From NCBI GenBank assembly GCA_034440615.1, contig JAOTOM010004867.1, positions 310,001-374,000 of the forward strand: a stretch of 64,000 bases of DNA, read 5' to 3'. The stretch's first letter is position 1. Each line of letters opens with the position of its first letter. Origin of the DNA: Ashinkailepas kermadecensis. Taxonomy: Eukaryota; Arthropoda; Thecostraca; Neolepadidae. Position numbers and translations under genes: made by a program. The notes below the pieces were generated by a model. That model had not been told where the DNA came from. It worked only from the letters and a program-made list of their open reading frames with translations, and made no database searches. Below are positions 47,471-58,290 of the stretch, one piece after another.

Positions 47471-48753
47471 CACACATGCCATTTCCTGCTATTGCAGCTC
47501 ATGTAATAGCGCCCACAATGAACTGATGGGAGATGATTTTACATAATCGATAAACAAATCTGCCTTTTGGAAGTGCAAGCACATGTAAGCGATGCGGGGC
47601 CTACAGAGCAAACGCATGGTCAACTAAACTCCCACCCCCAGTGGTACGGCAGTAATGTGTAATGACCAATACCAGGGGTGGGGGGGGGGCTGTTCCTCTC
47701 CCACAATCAGAACGGATACACGAGTTTCCCCGAAGGCATTCTTGTGCATTCGCAGTGGCGTCCCACGGAGAAAATAGTGCCCCCAGACGAATGCCGCGGA
47801 TGAAATTACTGGACCCAGTCCTACCCCCACTAGGAAATTTATACCGGGTGGGTGGGGGGGGGGGGGGCTGTGCCAAGCATTGCCTGTGTGACAAGTGCAT
47901 GTCAAGCGACCATCCTGACTATCCGCTCAGAGCAGATGCACCATCTTTAATAAAAACAAACTGCAAATAAAATAAACACATAAAAATAGTACAATTTTTT
48001 AAATACCTAGAAAGCGTGACAAAACCGGCGCACGGAACAGCGCCGAAATTGGGAATACCTTTTTTATCATCAATATGACGTGTGTAAAACGTTCGAAGTC
48101 AGGTCATCAATGGTTACCGAGTTAATCAAAGTTAAGTGAGGTCATCCCCCAAAGCTTTGAACGATTCATCACGCTTTGACGGGTAGATGTTTGAAGGAAA
48201 TTTTCAGCGTTTACTTATCTTTAGAGACGCAACAAAACATACCAGAGAAATTTGTGAATTTTTGCGTTTTTCATGACTTATTTGTTTTGCCTATTAGGGG
48301 CTAAAATCGAAGATCCTAGCTAAGGTAAGCACTTCGTATCATACTGAGTTTACTTAGGAGAACGCTTCTAGGTGCGCTCTACCCAGTATAAAATAAATGC
48401 CACAAACAAGTCGAAAACTCACAATTTAGCAAATTTCGTGGGTGGGCAAACATTTTGGGATCATGGTCTATTTCGCATTCCTTTTCTGATTCCAAATTAC
48501 TTTTGGTTTTAAAATATTCTCGGCAATTTAAAATCTTCCCCCAGAGCCCACATGACGTTAATAGTGACCACATTAACCCCCATACGGACGTAACTTTTTG
48601 AGCGGAAAAAAATTTGGGGATGGTTTCTGGCCCTGCTCGTAGAGCGATTTCCGATGGCATCTATTTCGTGTTCGTGCGATGCTTAGTTTGGAGATTAGAT
48701 GGTGCTTATAGTTGCCCCCCTATGCTCACCCAAACCGGGGTGTGAGGATCTGA

Positions 48754-49845
48754 CTGGAATGACTCGACTGGTTTAATATATGTGCCAAGGCTTGTGATGA
48801 GAAAATTCGCCAGAAGCCAAAAACTGAGTTTTGTCGTGAAACAAAGCATTTATGGGGGAGATATACTCAATACATTAAGGTGTTCGGGAACAACACACCT
48901 AGTGTTCGTATTCCAGCACACCCACATTTTCATGTTCAGAATACAACACACCAGTACGAAATATTTGCCTGTTTTTCAGTTGCTCTTTGTGAATGGTTAG
49001 AGGATTTCCATCTTAAGAAACTGTTTCAAGATTGATGGCTTGTTTTTTTTGCATTATGTAAACACAAAACAATTACTGTTCGGTCATGCAGACCATCGGC
49101 CATGGCTCGTCACGAATTCCAGTTAAAAGAACGTCCCAGGGATGAAACTTTGTAAGTGTTGAGATGAATTTAGGAACATTTTAGACCAATATTTATAATT
49201 TATCGTCATCGAAGATCTTAAGCTCTTTCAATATTGGGGTGGGGGACCGTGCACAAAATTAGGAAAATTCCACCTGAAAGTGCTACGCTCATTCACAACA
49301 ATGTAGCCATGCAATATCAATAGATCAGTTAATGCACAAAACGGTACAATAGTGTGGTCCAGGTTGGTACGCATATGGGCGTATCAAGGCACTTCCAATT
49401 ATTAAAATAAAGCAATGATAAATAACACATCTACATCAGCTTTCAAACCGCGCAATAAAAATGACGGCCGAACGTCGTTGCGCACGAAACGTGGGACGCT
49501 TTCACGAACACTGCAAAGAAAACGTCATGTCACTCGGGGAAAAAAGTGTTGCAGCGTCCCTCTAAAGAAATGGTGCCGAAAAACTCCAGTACATGCAATA
49601 CAAAGCGATTCTTTCATGAAGTGTTTTTCAATTACGCATTGGAGCGTGGGAGCGCTCTAGGAAAACGATGGTCACGGGGTGTGACATTCCACACGCCTTT
49701 TAAGAGATTATATACACTCCTACACTTCATAGAGGCTAGCAAACACGTTGACTCTTGTTGACGACACTAGAAAAAAGAGTCGCAAGGCTAAAAAGGTCAT
49801 TATTTTTCAGTGTATGTAGCAGCTACTTGAGATGGGTGGCCACGT
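48754..49845. other. Single-copy spacer
   Basis: A faint repeat of gttcg/aacaacacacc words lies at about 48880-48965. Open frames are short and unrecognised. Confidence 0.35.
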
Positions 49846-49946
49846 AGCACTGATGTCGCATCGCGGCCGACCGGAGCGTAGCACTGATGTCGCATCGCGG
49901 CCGACCGGAGCGTAGCACTGATGTCGCATCACGGCCGACCGGAGCT
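49846..49946. repeat. 34-bp repeat, 3 copies
   Basis: The unit contains gtagcactgatgtcgcatcg and cggccgaccggagc. Copies are nearly identical. Confidence 0.92.
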
Positions 49947-50435
49947 TCCGTCAGCTGCACCCGGCACTGCGCTTCAGCCGGTGTGTGACGCTGCCTGCTG
50001 CTGCCCCTTTAAGCATTGAAACCTATCTGGTGGGCCCCATCAATATATTTTACATTTCTTCACTCGTGACGGCAGATGTCTCCATGAGCTTGTCTAATTT
50101 AAATCGCACTAAGTCAATATCATCAAGCACCATCCATTTCTTTCTACAGCAAAAAGTAACTCACTTTTTCCTATAAGCCCCAAATGAACCTGGGTCGGTG
50201 AAGTCCAAGCTTCCGCACCAACGATGGCCTAGCACTTTGTCATGGCTGCGAATAAAGTCTCACTGGTGTTCTGCTAGTGATGATGCCACCTATCAACTCC
50301 AGGTGTCATATGTACCACGGAAGTCTCCATAAACTAATGTTCTGTGATTCACCGCCAGATGGCAGTAATAGGCGAGCTACGCCATCAAAAGTGATTGGAT
50401 GGTGACCATGGAGATGATCAGGAGGGTAGCAGCAG
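49947..50435. other. Single-copy spacer
   Basis: Nothing recognised apart from short AT-rich words. It ends at the CAGTGGCGTACC start of the next element. Confidence 0.35.
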
Positions 50436-51470
50436 CAGTGGCGTACCGAAGGGGGGGGAAGTTTCCCCCTGAGAGTTTTTGGGACCCCCACGAATGGCGC
50501 CGAGCTTCGGAAAAATTGTGCCAGGCTCCCTAAAAGTCCAGTTGAGGCCCCCACAAATCACACCGGAGCCTCTACAAATCATATTGGGCCAAAAATGACT
50601 CACAGGGGCCCATGAAAATGGTGCTGGGCCCCTCAAAATCTCACCAAGTCCGTGAAAACCACACTGGGGCCCCAAAAATTGTTCCAGGACCCTAAAAATG
50701 ACACTGGCCCCGAACAATTGCACCGGGCCCCAACAATTATATTGGGGGCCGCAACAAGTCGCACAGGGCCCCTAAATATGACACTGGGGTTCCAAAAAGT
50801 GGTATCTGGGCCCCTGAAAATACCACTGGAGTTCCCAAGGAGTCAGGTTGCGGCCCCCGAATAGTCACACCGGGCCCCCGAAAATCACGTTGGGGCCTCA
50901 AATGGTCGGGCCGGGCCTGTGCAAATGATGCTGGGACAAAAAAAGACGGACCGGACTCGTGAAGATTACGCTGGGGCTCAACAGATCGGGCCGAGACCCC
51001 TGAAAATCTCGCTGGGGCCCCAAGAACTGGGACCGGGCCTCTGAAAATCACGCTGGGGCCCACAAAAGTTCGCACTTGGGCCCCTGAAAGCCACGCTGGT
51101 GAACCAAAAACGTGGTGCCGTGGTTCATGAAAATCACGACGGTGGTCCCAAAAAGTCGGACAGGGATCACGGAAAACCAAACTGAGCTTGGGGTACCAAA
51201 AAGTCGAGCCAGGGCCAGTGAAAATCAGGGGCTCGACAGGTCGACGCCTGTCGACCTATCGGATAGGGGCTCGACAGTTGGATAGGGGCTCGACAGGTCG
51301 CATTTGGGCCAAAAAGTATCATCGGGAACACCCAGAAAATAAAGCCGGGGCAACGAAAAAGATAGTTCGGACATGGAAAATCACTCCGGGGCCCCAACAA
51401 TCGCTCCAAAAGCCTCCAAAACGTGTTGGGGCCTCAAAAACGTGTCAATGTCACTAAAACTCTCGCTAGG
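50436..51470 (+). repeat. Degenerate GGGCCCC satellite-like element, plus orientation
   Basis: Begins cagtggcgtaccgaaggggg and continues as an irregular series of about 26-bp units of the form gggcccc-n-aaaatcacac, in places paired into about 52-bp units (50860-51150). It is the opposite-orientation relative of 28740-29590. A separate short repeat, ggataggggctcgacagg, occurs at 51228-51300. Confidence 0.7.
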
Positions 51471-52070
51471 GATCCCAGCAAATGACGATGGGCCCAAATA
51501 ATCTTCGGATTGGTACCTTAGATTGTGGCAAGCCGGTAGCTATGCTGGGGCACTTTTGGCACGCATCCCCCAACCCAGCAGACCACATGCCCCAATTAAT
51601 TTACCATTACGCCTGTGGATATGCACTGAGTAAAATTGTGTCAGAAGGGGCTTGTGCCCCTCTCCCCTGACGATTTCGGCTGGCTGCGCGTCTGGGTTGC
51701 GCGGGGTGATCGGAGGGGGATCCTAATGCCACTTTCCCCATTGTCCTACGTCCGTGATTCTACGGGGAAAAGCCTAGACTTACCAAAACGGATTTGTGTA
51801 ACTTTATGTGCAGATGTGCAGAGCACCATACATGCAGAGCACCATACATTCATTCTGTGTACCATACATTCATACCATACATTCTGTGCAGAGCACCATA
51901 CACATTGTAATGTTGATGCCAAAAGATGTGATGTGATTGATGCCTGGATAATTTGGTCAATGTTTATGAGTGCAGCAAACAACGTAGGTCATTCATTGAA
52001 TACCTTATCTTGAAATGCTTGGGATATGTACACATATACTCACCGTTGCTATTTCTGCCATAAACACGCA
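51471..52070. other. Single-copy spacer with small repeat
   Basis: Words gcagagcaccatacat and accatacattc repeat irregularly at 51825-51905. No gene is recognised. Confidence 0.4.
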
Positions 52071-52073
52071 TTG

Positions 52074-52160
52074 GAGGCAAGCAAGCACGCACGCACGCAC
52101 GCACTCACGCACGCACGAACGCACGCACACACGCACGCACACACGCACGCACACACGCTT
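52074..52160. repeat. (ACGC)n/(ACAC)n microsatellite
   Basis: A run of acgc and acac words, about 85 bp long, with a few substitutions. Confidence 0.9.
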
Positions 52161-52164
52161 GCAC

Positions 52165-52452
52165 GTACCCTGATAATACCGGGGCTCTGGCCTATCCTGA
52201 AGTTGACGATCTGGCCAGGTCAGGACTACCACGAGAGGGCCGATAGTGGGAAACACCAGAGGGCACCGGGGCTCTAATCTGCTCTGAGGTGACGGGGTCG
52301 GCACTACCCTGAGTGTACCGGAGCTCTGGCCAACCCTGAGTGTACCGGGGTTCTGACCTACCCTGAGGATGTCGGGGCTCTGGCCTACCCTGAGTGTACT
52401 GGGGCTCTGGCCAACCCTGAGTGTACCGGGGCTCTGGCCTACCCTGAGTGTA
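52165..52452. repeat. 27-bp minisatellite, left part
   Basis: The unit is close to taccggggctctggcctacc plus ctgagtg, with about ten diverged copies. The array is interrupted by the LINE at 52453-54087 and continues at 54088. Confidence 0.9.
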
Positions 52453-54087
52453 AGTCATAAAGTCATAAAGTCATATAGTGTTAAGGCTTAATAAGAGCCA
52501 CAGGGGCCCATCTGGGTTAAGCCTATCTAGAAAAGGTACTAGAAATGTACATATTCTCACCCCAATCAATCCCTAATCCCAAGTTCCTAGGAAGCTATAT
52601 ATCCCAGCCTATCTAGCATCATCCACTTGCTATTGCATAACACCCTCAACAATTGCAAGCTCCTCCCATCATACCCATTGTGCTACCATAGCCCCTGCTT
52701 AAAGGGGTCTGTGCCGTGCACATGTAACATAAATATCACCCCATCCATCCAAATTATAAATCAAAAACAAGGTTTTCCTGTCTAAAAAATTTGTCCACCC
52801 TACTTTTAAATACATTCAATGAGGAACTCCCCACAACATCAGCAGGCAGCCCATTCCACTGATCAACAACCCTTGACTGAAGACCTGCTGTCGCTTAACT
52901 GTCCTACACCTCAACTTGTCTAACCTGAGTTGGTGACCCCTGTGTGATACTTTAAACTGAAGAGCACCATTTAAATTGACCTGATCTAGTCCTTTAACAA
53001 TTTTGTACATTTCAATCATGTCCCCCTTAATCTCCTATACTTGAGTGAGTACATATCTAATGCCACAAGCCTTTCTCCATATTCTAAGCTACCTAGTCCA
53101 CTGATGAGTTTAGTTGCTTTGCGTTGCACTCTTTCTAACTTGTCTATATCTTTTTCTAGGTAGGGGCTCCAAGCTTGCACAGAATATTCCAAGTGGGGTC
53201 GCACATATGCTAAGTACAGTTTTTTTTCATGACTTCCTTGCTCTTATACATCACACTTCTATTAATAAGTCCCATCATTCTGAGTGCCCTGTTCCTAGCT
53301 GAGCTACATTGTTTCTCTGCTTTAAGGTCTTTTGAAACCAACACACCTAAGTCCCTTTCCTCTTCAATAACATCCAGTTCCCTCCCTCCCATTGTATATC
53401 TGAAAGTCTCACCTCCAGACCCCAGATGCATAACCTTACACTTGTCATAGTTGAAAGACATCTGCCATTGATCAGCCCACTTTTTTAGGTCCTCCAAGTC
53501 TAGTTAAATATTACTAGATTGATCACAACTGTTTGCCACTCCTACCAGTTTGATGTCATCGGCAAATTTGAACACTCTATTCCTCAGCCCTACCTCAATG
53601 TTATTCACAAAGATGATAAAGAGAAGTGGCCCTAGAACAGAGCCCTGTGGTACTCCACTCAGAACATCCTTCCAATCAGATTTACATCCATTTAACATTA
53701 CCCTTTGTTTCCTTCCCCTCAACCATGCTTCAATCCAACCTAGAACTTTTCCAACAATCCCATGTTGCTGTAGTTGATGAATTAGCCTCCTATGTGGAAC
53801 TTTATCAAAAGCTTTGCTAAAGTCCAAGTACACAACATCCATCCTGTTTTGATTGTCTACTTCTTTAGTAACGTACTCCATGAACTCCAAAAGGTTAGTT
53901 AAACAAGACCTTCGAGATCGAAATCCATGTTGAGTATCCCTTAAAAGATTGTGCCTATCAAGATGATTCTGAACATTCTGTTTAACCAGATTTTCTAGTA
54001 CCTTGCAAACTATTGAGGTCAAACTGACTGGCCTGTAGTTCCCTACACACTTCATACTTCCCTTTTTGAAGTATGAAGTGGCCAGAG
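52453..54087 (-). mobile_element. 5'-truncated CR1-like LINE inserted in a minisatellite
   Basis: On - the element has a well-preserved reverse transcriptase region (54087 to about 52757), a 3' untranslated region and a simple-repeat tail of tatgactt units (about 52452-52482). It begins in the reverse transcriptase N-terminal part at an FKKGSMKCVGNYRPVSLTS segment, so endonuclease and ORF1 are lost. Both flanks are the same 27-bp minisatellite, which shows insertion into an existing array. Few coding lesions suggest a fairly young copy. Confidence 0.9.
52757..54087 (-). pseudogene. CR1-like reverse transcriptase, lightly damaged
   Basis: In order on -: GNYRPVSLTSIVCKVLENLV, LLRDTQHGFRSRRSCLTNLL, motif A DVVYLDFSKAFDKVPHRRL, SGVPQGSVLGPLLFIIFVNN, and the catalytic FADD box at 53555-53566. 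A stop follows at about 53504. The connection region continues as DLEDLKKWADQWQMSFNYDK, then LDVIEEERDLGVLVSKDLK. A one-base slip in the T run at about 53219-53226 breaks the frame before YVRPHLEYSVQAWSPYLEKD; the end of the protein reads GSSSLNVFKSRVDKFFRQEN. This is the CR1/L2 superfamily style. It would have reverse-transcribed the element RNA in the nucleus; lesions and truncation make this copy inactive. Confidence 0.9.
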
Positions 54088-54235
54088 TGTACCGGAGGTA
54101 GGCCAGAGTGTACCGGAGCTCTGGCCTACCCTGAGTGTACCGGAGCTCTGGCCTACACTGAGTGTACCGGGGTTCTGGCCTACCCTGAGGGTGCCGGGGC
54201 TCTGGCCTACCCTGAGGGTGCCGGTATTGGGATAC
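54088..54235. repeat. 27-bp minisatellite, right part
   Basis: The same unit and orientation as 52165-52452 (gtgtaccggagctctggcct, accctga), about 5 copies. Together the two parts form one array split by the LINE. Confidence 0.9.
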
Positions 54236-54405
54236 CCTGAAGCGGATCGGTGATCAGTTAGCACTCGACCCTCGCTGGTGCAGGATTGGGTGTGACGTCC
54301 ACTCCATCACTATAGAGGTGCGTTTACGAGAACGATTCCGTCTTGATGCTCTACCATGTTTGCGCTGCTATCACACCATTAACACAAACCAGTCCTCCAG
54401 CTCTC

Positions 54406-54972
54406 GCGGTAACTCAGTCGGAAGGGCGGTAGACTCTTGATCGTCGTCAACCTCTCACGCCGATTAGTAGCGGGTGGACTCGGTAATCCTGCCTGTTACG
54501 GAATTCGAACCCACGATCTTACGTTTTGATAAGTGATATGAACTGGATGAGCAACATTATAAAGATCAGTTGAAACACCAGCCTTGTGCTCATAATATTA
54601 TGGCGAATTTCAAATTCCTCTAGATATACTTCGATTGCGAAGCGTCTTCAGTAGATACCTAACACGTCCAAAGAACTCCCTAGTTCTTTGGACGTGTTAG
54701 GTTGTTTGTTGGATTGAAGAACTCAGGATTTATTGGGACGTGTTGGATATCTACTAAAGACGCTTCGTAAGCGAAATATATCTAGATAAATTTGGAATTC
54801 GTCATATTACTATGATAATAAGGCAGGTATTTCAACTGATCCTTATTATGTTGCTCATCCAGTTCATTACATCACTTATCAAAACGTAAGATCGTGGGTT
54901 CGAATTCCGCAACAGGCAGGATTACCGAGTCCACGCGCTACTAATCGACGTGAAAGGTTGACGATGCGATTT
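54406..54972. mobile_element. Fold-back element with tRNA-Lys-like pieces
   Basis: Two arms of about 250 bp are inverted copies: gatcttacgttttgataagt at 54514 against its complement acttatcaaaacgtaagatc at 54872, and the match extends from the centre near 54680-54690 outward to about 54440 and 54965. The centre has aaagaactccctagttcttt. At the left border, outside the arm, ggtaactcagtcgg through gactcttgatc (54408-54442) resembles the 5' half of tRNA-Lys including the A box. Within the right arm gatcgtgggttcgaattcc (54890-54908) resembles its T arm and B box, and the left arm carries the same B box in reverse (54500-54518). It may be a tRNA-derived SINE that became palindromic, or a fold-back transposon. 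The right arm has an extra internal duplication of gacgtgtt. Confidence 0.75.
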
Positions 54973-54975
54973 CAC

Positions 54976-55555
54976 GAACAGTCAAATGTGTTGTAAAACA
55001 CACGGTTCGCCTTCTGAGGCTATGCAACGTGAAGCCACGGAAGATTTCGGAATGTTAATGGTTAAATGTGTTAGTGTTGATGCAGCAACCTTAGTGCCTT
55101 AAATCATTTTCTGGAATTGAAGACGACCTGATTTTTCCATTCGTGGGGAAAAGCCATGGAAGGAAGCTATGGACTGCTAGAGCATTGCCATCACCTATGG
55201 GTGAAATTAGAGGTATCTGAGAGAAAGTCGCACGAGTTCTGTTTTTTTTCAGTTCCGGCGCATGCTGTAAAACAATTAAGCTTCCGTTCCAACCCCTTGC
55301 CCCATCCATGGCATGCTCTGCCAAGTGCTTCCGTCCGGTTCCTAATCATCACATCAGTCGTGGACAATTCAAGTCCCCGGGTTGCCTGACACTTTCCGTG
55401 CAGCTTCCATATCTAATGTCCCCATCTTAAACCCGCTGATCCACTGGTCAGTGCCGACGTACGTGGCGCAGTCCTGATGCACGCCTCCACTCCCACGGGT
55501 AAGTCCGCGAGGAACACCTGTGTCACCGCACACAGGGTGGTCCGCACAACGGGCC
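54976..55555. other. Single-copy spacer
   Basis: No repeat or gene recognised; two overlapping 77-codon frames on opposite strands near 55091-55389 are not supported. Confidence 0.35.
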
Positions 55556-55930
55556 GGCCGCACCCTGTGTCGGCCCTCGCCGCACCCTGTGTCGGCCCTC
55601 GCCGCACCCTGTGTCGGCCCTCGTCGCACCCTGTGTCGGCCCTCGCCGCACCCTGTGTCGGCCCTCGTCGCACCCTGTGTCGGCCCTCGCCGCACCCTGT
55701 GTCGGCCCTCGCCGCACCCTGTGTCGGCCCTCGCCGCACCCTGTGTCGGCCCTCGCCGCACCCTGTGTCGGCCCTCGCCGCACCCTGTGTCGGCCCTCGC
55801 CGCACCCTGTGTCGGCCCTCGCCGCACCCGTGCGCCGCCGCACCCTGTGTCGGCCCTCGCCGCACCCTGTGGGCCTCCCTGTCCGCCCCTTGTCGGCCCC
55901 GCCGCACCCTGTGTCGGCCCTCGCCGCCCC
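55556..55930. repeat. 22-bp minisatellite, about 17 copies
   Basis: The unit is cgccgcaccctgtgtcggcc plus ct. Most copies are identical apart from a cgtcgc variant; the right end (from about 55825) has shortened and broken units. Frames on both strands stay open for about 190-225 codons, an artefact. Confidence 0.95.
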
Positions 55931-56210
55931 GTCCCCGTCCCGACCCGGGCCCGACCCGACCCGCGTTGCACCCGTCCCGACCCGGGCCGTGCCGCGCCGG
56001 CCAGTGTGTTGAGTCAGCGCGCAGATATTTGCCACGCCGTCTGCACACGTGCTGATCTCCGCCCCTATACATGCCCACTTCACCCACTCACACACTAGCC
56101 GCCACGATTGGGGCGTGATGGGAGGTGGGCCGGGCTGTAGGCGTCTGACCTCCGCCCCCTGCGCACCCACTTCACACACTGAGACACTCGCCATCACGGC
56201 TCAGGTGTGC
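55931..56210. other. GC-rich spacer
   Basis: A cccgacccg-rich stretch (55930-55990) runs into sequence without a recognised feature. Confidence 0.35.
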
Positions 56211-57610
56211 TGGCTGGGCGTGGGTTGGTACCACTTTGGCGTATGGGGGTGGGCCCGGCCGCGGGTGTCTGCCGTGCTGGCTGGTGGGTGGGACGTACCA
56301 TTGGGTGGGGTGGGCCGGGCTGTGGGCTCCTCCCCCCGCACCCCCTACTGCCCGGTGGTGTGCTGGCTGGACGGGGTGTCTTTGCGTATGGGGCCCGGCC
56401 CGCGCTCTGCCCGTGCTGGCTGGTGGCCGTGGGTACGTACCACATTTGGCGTATGGGGGTGGGCCCGGCCCGTGGTGCTGCCCGTGCTGGCTGGTGGCCA
56501 GTGGAGTACAGTAACCACAATTATGGCGTAATGGGAGGTGGGCCCGGCCCGCAGGCATCTGCCCCGTGCTGGCTGGTGGCCAGTGGAGTACAGTAACCAC
56601 AATTATGGCGTAATGGGAGGTGGGCCCGGCCCGCAGGCATCTGCCGTGCTGGTTGTGCCGGGCTTGGGTATGGGCCGCCCGCGGCAGCCCGCGGCTGGTG
56701 GCCGTGGGACGTGGGTATTGGTGGGCCCGCGGGCATCGCCCGGTGGGGCGGGCTATGGTATGGGGGGGCCCCCGGGGTTGGGGGCTGGTTGGGGCCGGGT
56801 GCCGGTGTGGTCGTGGGTGGGGGGGGCCCGCGGCCGGTGGTTGTGCGGGGGCTTGGGGGGCCCGCCGGCGCCCGGCGGTGGTGCGGGTGGGTGGGGGGGG
56901 GCGGGGCCGGCTGGTTGGGGCCGGGGCGTACCACATTTGGCGTATGGGAGGGGGCCCGGCCCGGGCATCTGCCCGTGCTGGTGGTGGCCGTGGGACGCCT
57001 TGGGTATGGGGGTGGGGCCGGGCGCCCGTGTGGCTGGTGGCGTGGGTGCTTGGGGGGGGGGCGCCGCGGTGCGTGGGGACATTTGGGTTGGGGTGGGCCC
57101 GCCGGGGCCGGCTGGCTGGTGGCGTGGGTCAGGAGCTTGGGGGGGCCGTGGATAGTACATTATGGCGTATGGGAGGGGCCCGGCCCGCATCGCCTGTGCT
57201 GGCTGGTGACCGTGGAGTACAGTAACCACATTGGGGCGTATGGTGGGCGGCCGGCATCTGCCGTGCTGGTTGGTGGCCAGTGGGTACATTGGGCGTAATG
57301 AGTGGCCCGGCGCGGCATCGCCCCGTGCTGGTTGGTGGCCAGTGGTCGTACCATTGGGGCGTAATGGGAGGTGGGCCCGGCCCGCAGGCATCTGCCCCGT
57401 GCTGGCTGGTGACCAGTGGAGTATGGTAACCACAATTAGGGCGTAATGGGAGGTGGGCCCGGCCCGCAGGCATCTGCCCCGTGCTGGCTGGTGACCAGTG
57501 GAGTACAGTAACCACAATTGGGGCGTAATGGGAGGTGGGCCCGGCCCGCGGGTGTCTGACCGTAATGGGAGGTGGGCCCGGCCCGCGGGTGTCGGACCGT
57601 GCTGGTGGAT
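56211..57610. repeat. 82-bp minisatellite, degenerate, about 15 copies
   Basis: The unit contains ggcgtaatgggaggtgggcc, then cggcccgcaggcatctgccc and cgtgctggctggtggccagt, with a tail agtacagtaaccacaatt. The spacing of ggcgtaatgg is 82 bp (56525, 56607). Units at 56520-56660 and 57360-57600 are well preserved; the middle (56660-57160) is heavily eroded and G-rich with many short deletions. Unrelated to the 82-bp array at 15.6 kb. Confidence 0.88.
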
Positions 57611-58290
57611 CGTCAGTGGAATACGGTAATCCGAAGCTCATGTCCGGGGAACCAGCAGTTGAAGGACACGGCTTTCTTGCTGAGGGTGGCCCGACTGGTC
57701 GAGTCAGGTCGAAACACGACGGTGACGGCTGCCGTTAAGTTACGCTATGTGGAATGCAGGGGACCGAGTGGTAATATGCGCACCAGGTGAAACCGGAATC
57801 CCTGAGAAGATCTACATGTAAGCCATTACTCGGAAGTCATGGACGAGGAGAGGAATTTGTTGCGCTATGCACCGCCCCAAAGAATGATGTGGTACTATTT
57901 CGTTTTTGTGTGGATACAATACCACTCAATGTGCATTTTTCCAGACCCTAAAATGGATATTTTTATTCTCAGGTAATCATGAAATTTCGAATCATAATGG
58001 ACCTTACATGCTTGCGAGCTGCCAGACTGATGTGAGGACTTCAAGTCCATGAAATATGTGTAATTTTGTTTTGCTGTATGAAATCGACATAACCCCACTG
58101 TTGTATATATATTCATATTCTGAAAGTGGATGCTACAAATGTGACAATAGCTATATATTTTGGCATTCTTCTGATATAAAGACAATGCCCTTGCAAGTAC
58201 CAGTCCCACAGATGTGTGGGTTAGTATATATGTAAGAATATGAACATAATCTAAAGCGAACAGTACCCCTGGACTGATGGTCCAGACAGG
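57611..58290. other. Single-copy spacer
   Basis: A 134-codon minus frame (57895-58299) has no recognised domain and lies in AT-rich DNA. Nothing else is recognised. Confidence 0.35.

Larger units (their letters stand above)
45551..48753. mobile_element. Putative 3.2-kb element with about 0.75-kb inverted repeats
   Basis: The left end tcagatcctcacacctcgtc and the right end, read on - from 48753 as tcagatcctcacaccccggt, are inverted copies. Similarity between the ends continues inward with interruptions for about 750 bp: tttggaatcagaaaa appears at 45818 and in reverse complement near 48480, atcttcgattttaacc at 46006 and near 48305, ttttgttgcatccctaaaga at 46080 and near 48220, gatgacctcactt-like words at 46177 and near 48140, and ggtgtgccaaattccggcgc at 46267 and near 48050. 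The arms are clearly diverged, so the insertion is old or the arms belong to two oppositely oriented copies. The interior (about 46310-47990) is unlike the arms. No target-site duplication could be fixed. Confidence 0.7.

Noticed and set aside
45551..48753. Polinton/Maverick element
   Set aside because: The total length is far too small and no polymerase, integrase or capsid motif is readable; only a deletion derivative could still be argued.
54408..54908. Functional tRNA-Lys gene with a long intron
   Set aside because: The two halves are separated by a palindrome of about 450 bp, the B box exists in two orientations, and the acceptor stem cannot be paired.
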